A stretch of 6,032 nucleotides of DNA from Bacteroidota bacterium (GTDB taxonomy: Bacteria > Bacteroidota > Bacteroidia > Bacteroidales > UBA10428), in NCBI GenBank assembly GCA_024640925.1, contig JAHEEB010000294.1, forward strand, positions 1 through 6,032, given 5' to 3'. The translations under genes and the position numbers were made by a program. The notes beneath the pieces were generated by a model. The model was not told the DNA's origin. It ran no database searches and was given only the letters and a program-made list of their open reading frames with translations. Below are positions 5,012 to 6,032 of the stretch, piece by piece. The first letter of the stretch is position 1. Each line of letters opens with the position of its first letter.

Positions 5012-6032
5012 TTATAGAAACAGGCTTCCTACCTGATATGTTAAAAAGGCAACAACCCAGGCTATAAGAGTTGTATAGACCATTGTAAAGGTAGCCCATT
5101 TCCAGTTCGATTCTTTTCTAATAGCTGCAATTACAGCTACACAAGGGAAATAAATAAGAACGAAAAGCATAAACCCAAAAGCTACCAATGGTGTAAAAAC
5201 TTTCTTCCCTTTTAATTCTCCATTGGTGTGTTCTTGCTGTTGAAGTTTCTCCATTAAACTATTTGAGGTTTCATCGGCTTCCATATCTGCATGGTAAAGA
5301 ATACCCATTGAGCCAACTACAATTTCCTTGGCTACAAGGCCAGTAATAATGCTTATTCCAATTTTCCAATCGAACCCTAATGGTTTTATAGCCGGTTCAA
5401 TAAAACGGCCTATCTTTCCAATATACGATTGTTCCTGATGTTCAGAAGTCTTTAAAAGTTCCAGTTCAGAAATCTGATTTTGTTTTAACAAGTCGGGTAA
5501 TAATGTATTGGCACGAATGGCATTAATATGAGCATCGTAATTGTTCGAATACTTTACGTTCCGCGGATAGTAACTTAAAGCCCAAATAAGAATGGATGCC
5601 AGTAAAATGAAACTGCCCATTTTTCGTAAGTACTGAGAACCTTTGTGCCACATGTGCAGACTAGTATTCTTCATAGTTGGAATGCGATATGGAGGTAATT
5701 CCATTACAAAAGGAACATCCTGCCCGGAAAAAACAGTTTTCTTTAACAACAAGGCAACTAAAACAGCAATGATAATACCAATAATGTAAACGGAGAAAAG
5801 GACCAATCCCTGACTCCTTGGGAAGAATGCTGAAATAATTAGAACATATACAGGTAAACGGGCACTACACGACATAAATGGAGCAATTAACATTGTCATA
5901 ATACGATCTTTGCGGTTTTCAAGTGTGCGTGTGGCCATAATTGCCGGCACATTGCATCCAAAGCCCATTAACAGGGGAATAAACGATTTTCCATGTAACC
6001 CTATTTTGTGCATTAGTCTGTCCATAATAAAC
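5012..6032 (-). CDS. feoB: FeoB ferrous iron transporter, canonical type, C-terminal part (5' end beyond window)
   Basis: The frame stays open to the right edge; the residues before the first in-window ATG (Phe-Ile, then MDRLMHKIGLHGKSFIP) continue the conserved FeoB core, so the ATG at 6025 is internal. About 339 C-terminal residues are present; the G domain and first membrane helices are missing. Counting from that Met, the first gate has GFGCNVPAIMATRTLE (Cys24) and APFMSCSARLPVY (Cys53), the second has GLVAKEIVVGSMGILY (229-244), and IYFPCVAVIAAIRKE holds Cys295. Hydrophobic segments lie near 45-68, 75-95, 136-152, 221-243, 277-302 and 309-330. A hydrophilic insertion (about 153-220) separates the gate regions, as in typical Bacteroidota FeoB. 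All the standard gate Cys/Arg residues are kept, so Fe(II) import is the likely job. A Cys-rich membrane protein follows in the same operon. It converges with the plus-strand feoB and differs from it clearly, so it is a separate lineage rather than a recent tandem copy. Confidence 0.94.
   Translation of the reverse strand, partial: FIMDRLMHKIGLHGKSFIPLLMGFGCNVPAIMATRTLENRKDRIMTMLIAPFMSCSARLPVYVLIISAFFPRSQGLVLFSVYIIGIIIAVLVALLLKKTVFSGQDVPFVMELPPYRIPTMKNTSLHMWHKGSQYLRKMGSFILLASILIWALSYYPRNVKYSNNYDAHINAIRANTLLPDLLKQNQISELELLKTSEHQEQSYIGKIGRFIEPAIKPLGFDWKIGISIITGLVAKEIVVGSMGILYHADMEADETSNSLMEKLQQQEHTNGELKGKKVFTPLVAFGFMLFVLIYFPCVAVIAAIRKESNWKWATFTMVYTTLIAWVVAFLTYQVGSLFL

Noticed and set aside
4854..5036. 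60-codon plus-strand frame in the convergent gap
   Set aside because: It starts with a non-ATG codon and is the antisense shadow of the Cys-rich small gene and the feoB end, which have clear motifs.

Overview
The window (about 6 kb, AT-rich) looks like chromosome from a member of the Bacteroidota, probably Bacteroidales/Marinilabiliales-like. The reasons are weak or absent Shine-Dalgarno sequences, a TAnnTTTG-type -7 promoter element, a Bacteroidota-style alpha-2-macroglobulin, and a FeoB of the usual Bacteroidota type. The assignment rests on protein and promoter character read by eye, not on a search.

Layout: (1) 1-1852, plus strand: the C-terminal ~617 codons of a bacterial alpha-2-macroglobulin (A2M) that still carries the thioester motif; its N-terminus lies off the left edge. 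(2) 1853-2234: a 382-bp gene-free stretch. Its first part is a ~139-bp MITE-like hairpin element with perfect 15-bp terminal inverted repeats. Its second part is the control region of the next operon, with a palindrome, a promoter candidate and a perfect 14-bp operator. (3) 2235-4826, plus strand: a compact three-gene operon of an ArsR/SmtB-type metal sensor, FeoA and an unusual FeoB, the last two overlapping by 4 bp. (4) 4850-6032, minus strand, converging on that operon: a second, canonical FeoB (C-terminal 339 codons, running off the right edge), followed 15 nt after its stop by a 48-residue Cys-rich membrane protein of the FeoB-associated kind. This small gene is easily missed because of its length.

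How the genes work together: two ferrous-iron-type transport systems face each other. The plus-strand system is headed by a repressor with a complete SmtB-type alpha5 metal site (D-x-H-x10-H-x2-E). A near-identical 22-bp sequence (19/22) occurs both just upstream of the repressor gene and across the feoA start codon, which suggests self-regulation by metal. The plus-strand FeoB departs from the canonical type in its membrane gate: it has a C-x4-C-x2-C cluster, and the Arg that follows the second gate Cys is missing. The minus-strand FeoB keeps the standard residues. The most interesting hypothesis is that the plus-strand system is a separately controlled, possibly differently metal-specific Feo transporter. 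This is inference; the sequence shows the motifs and operators but not the metal.
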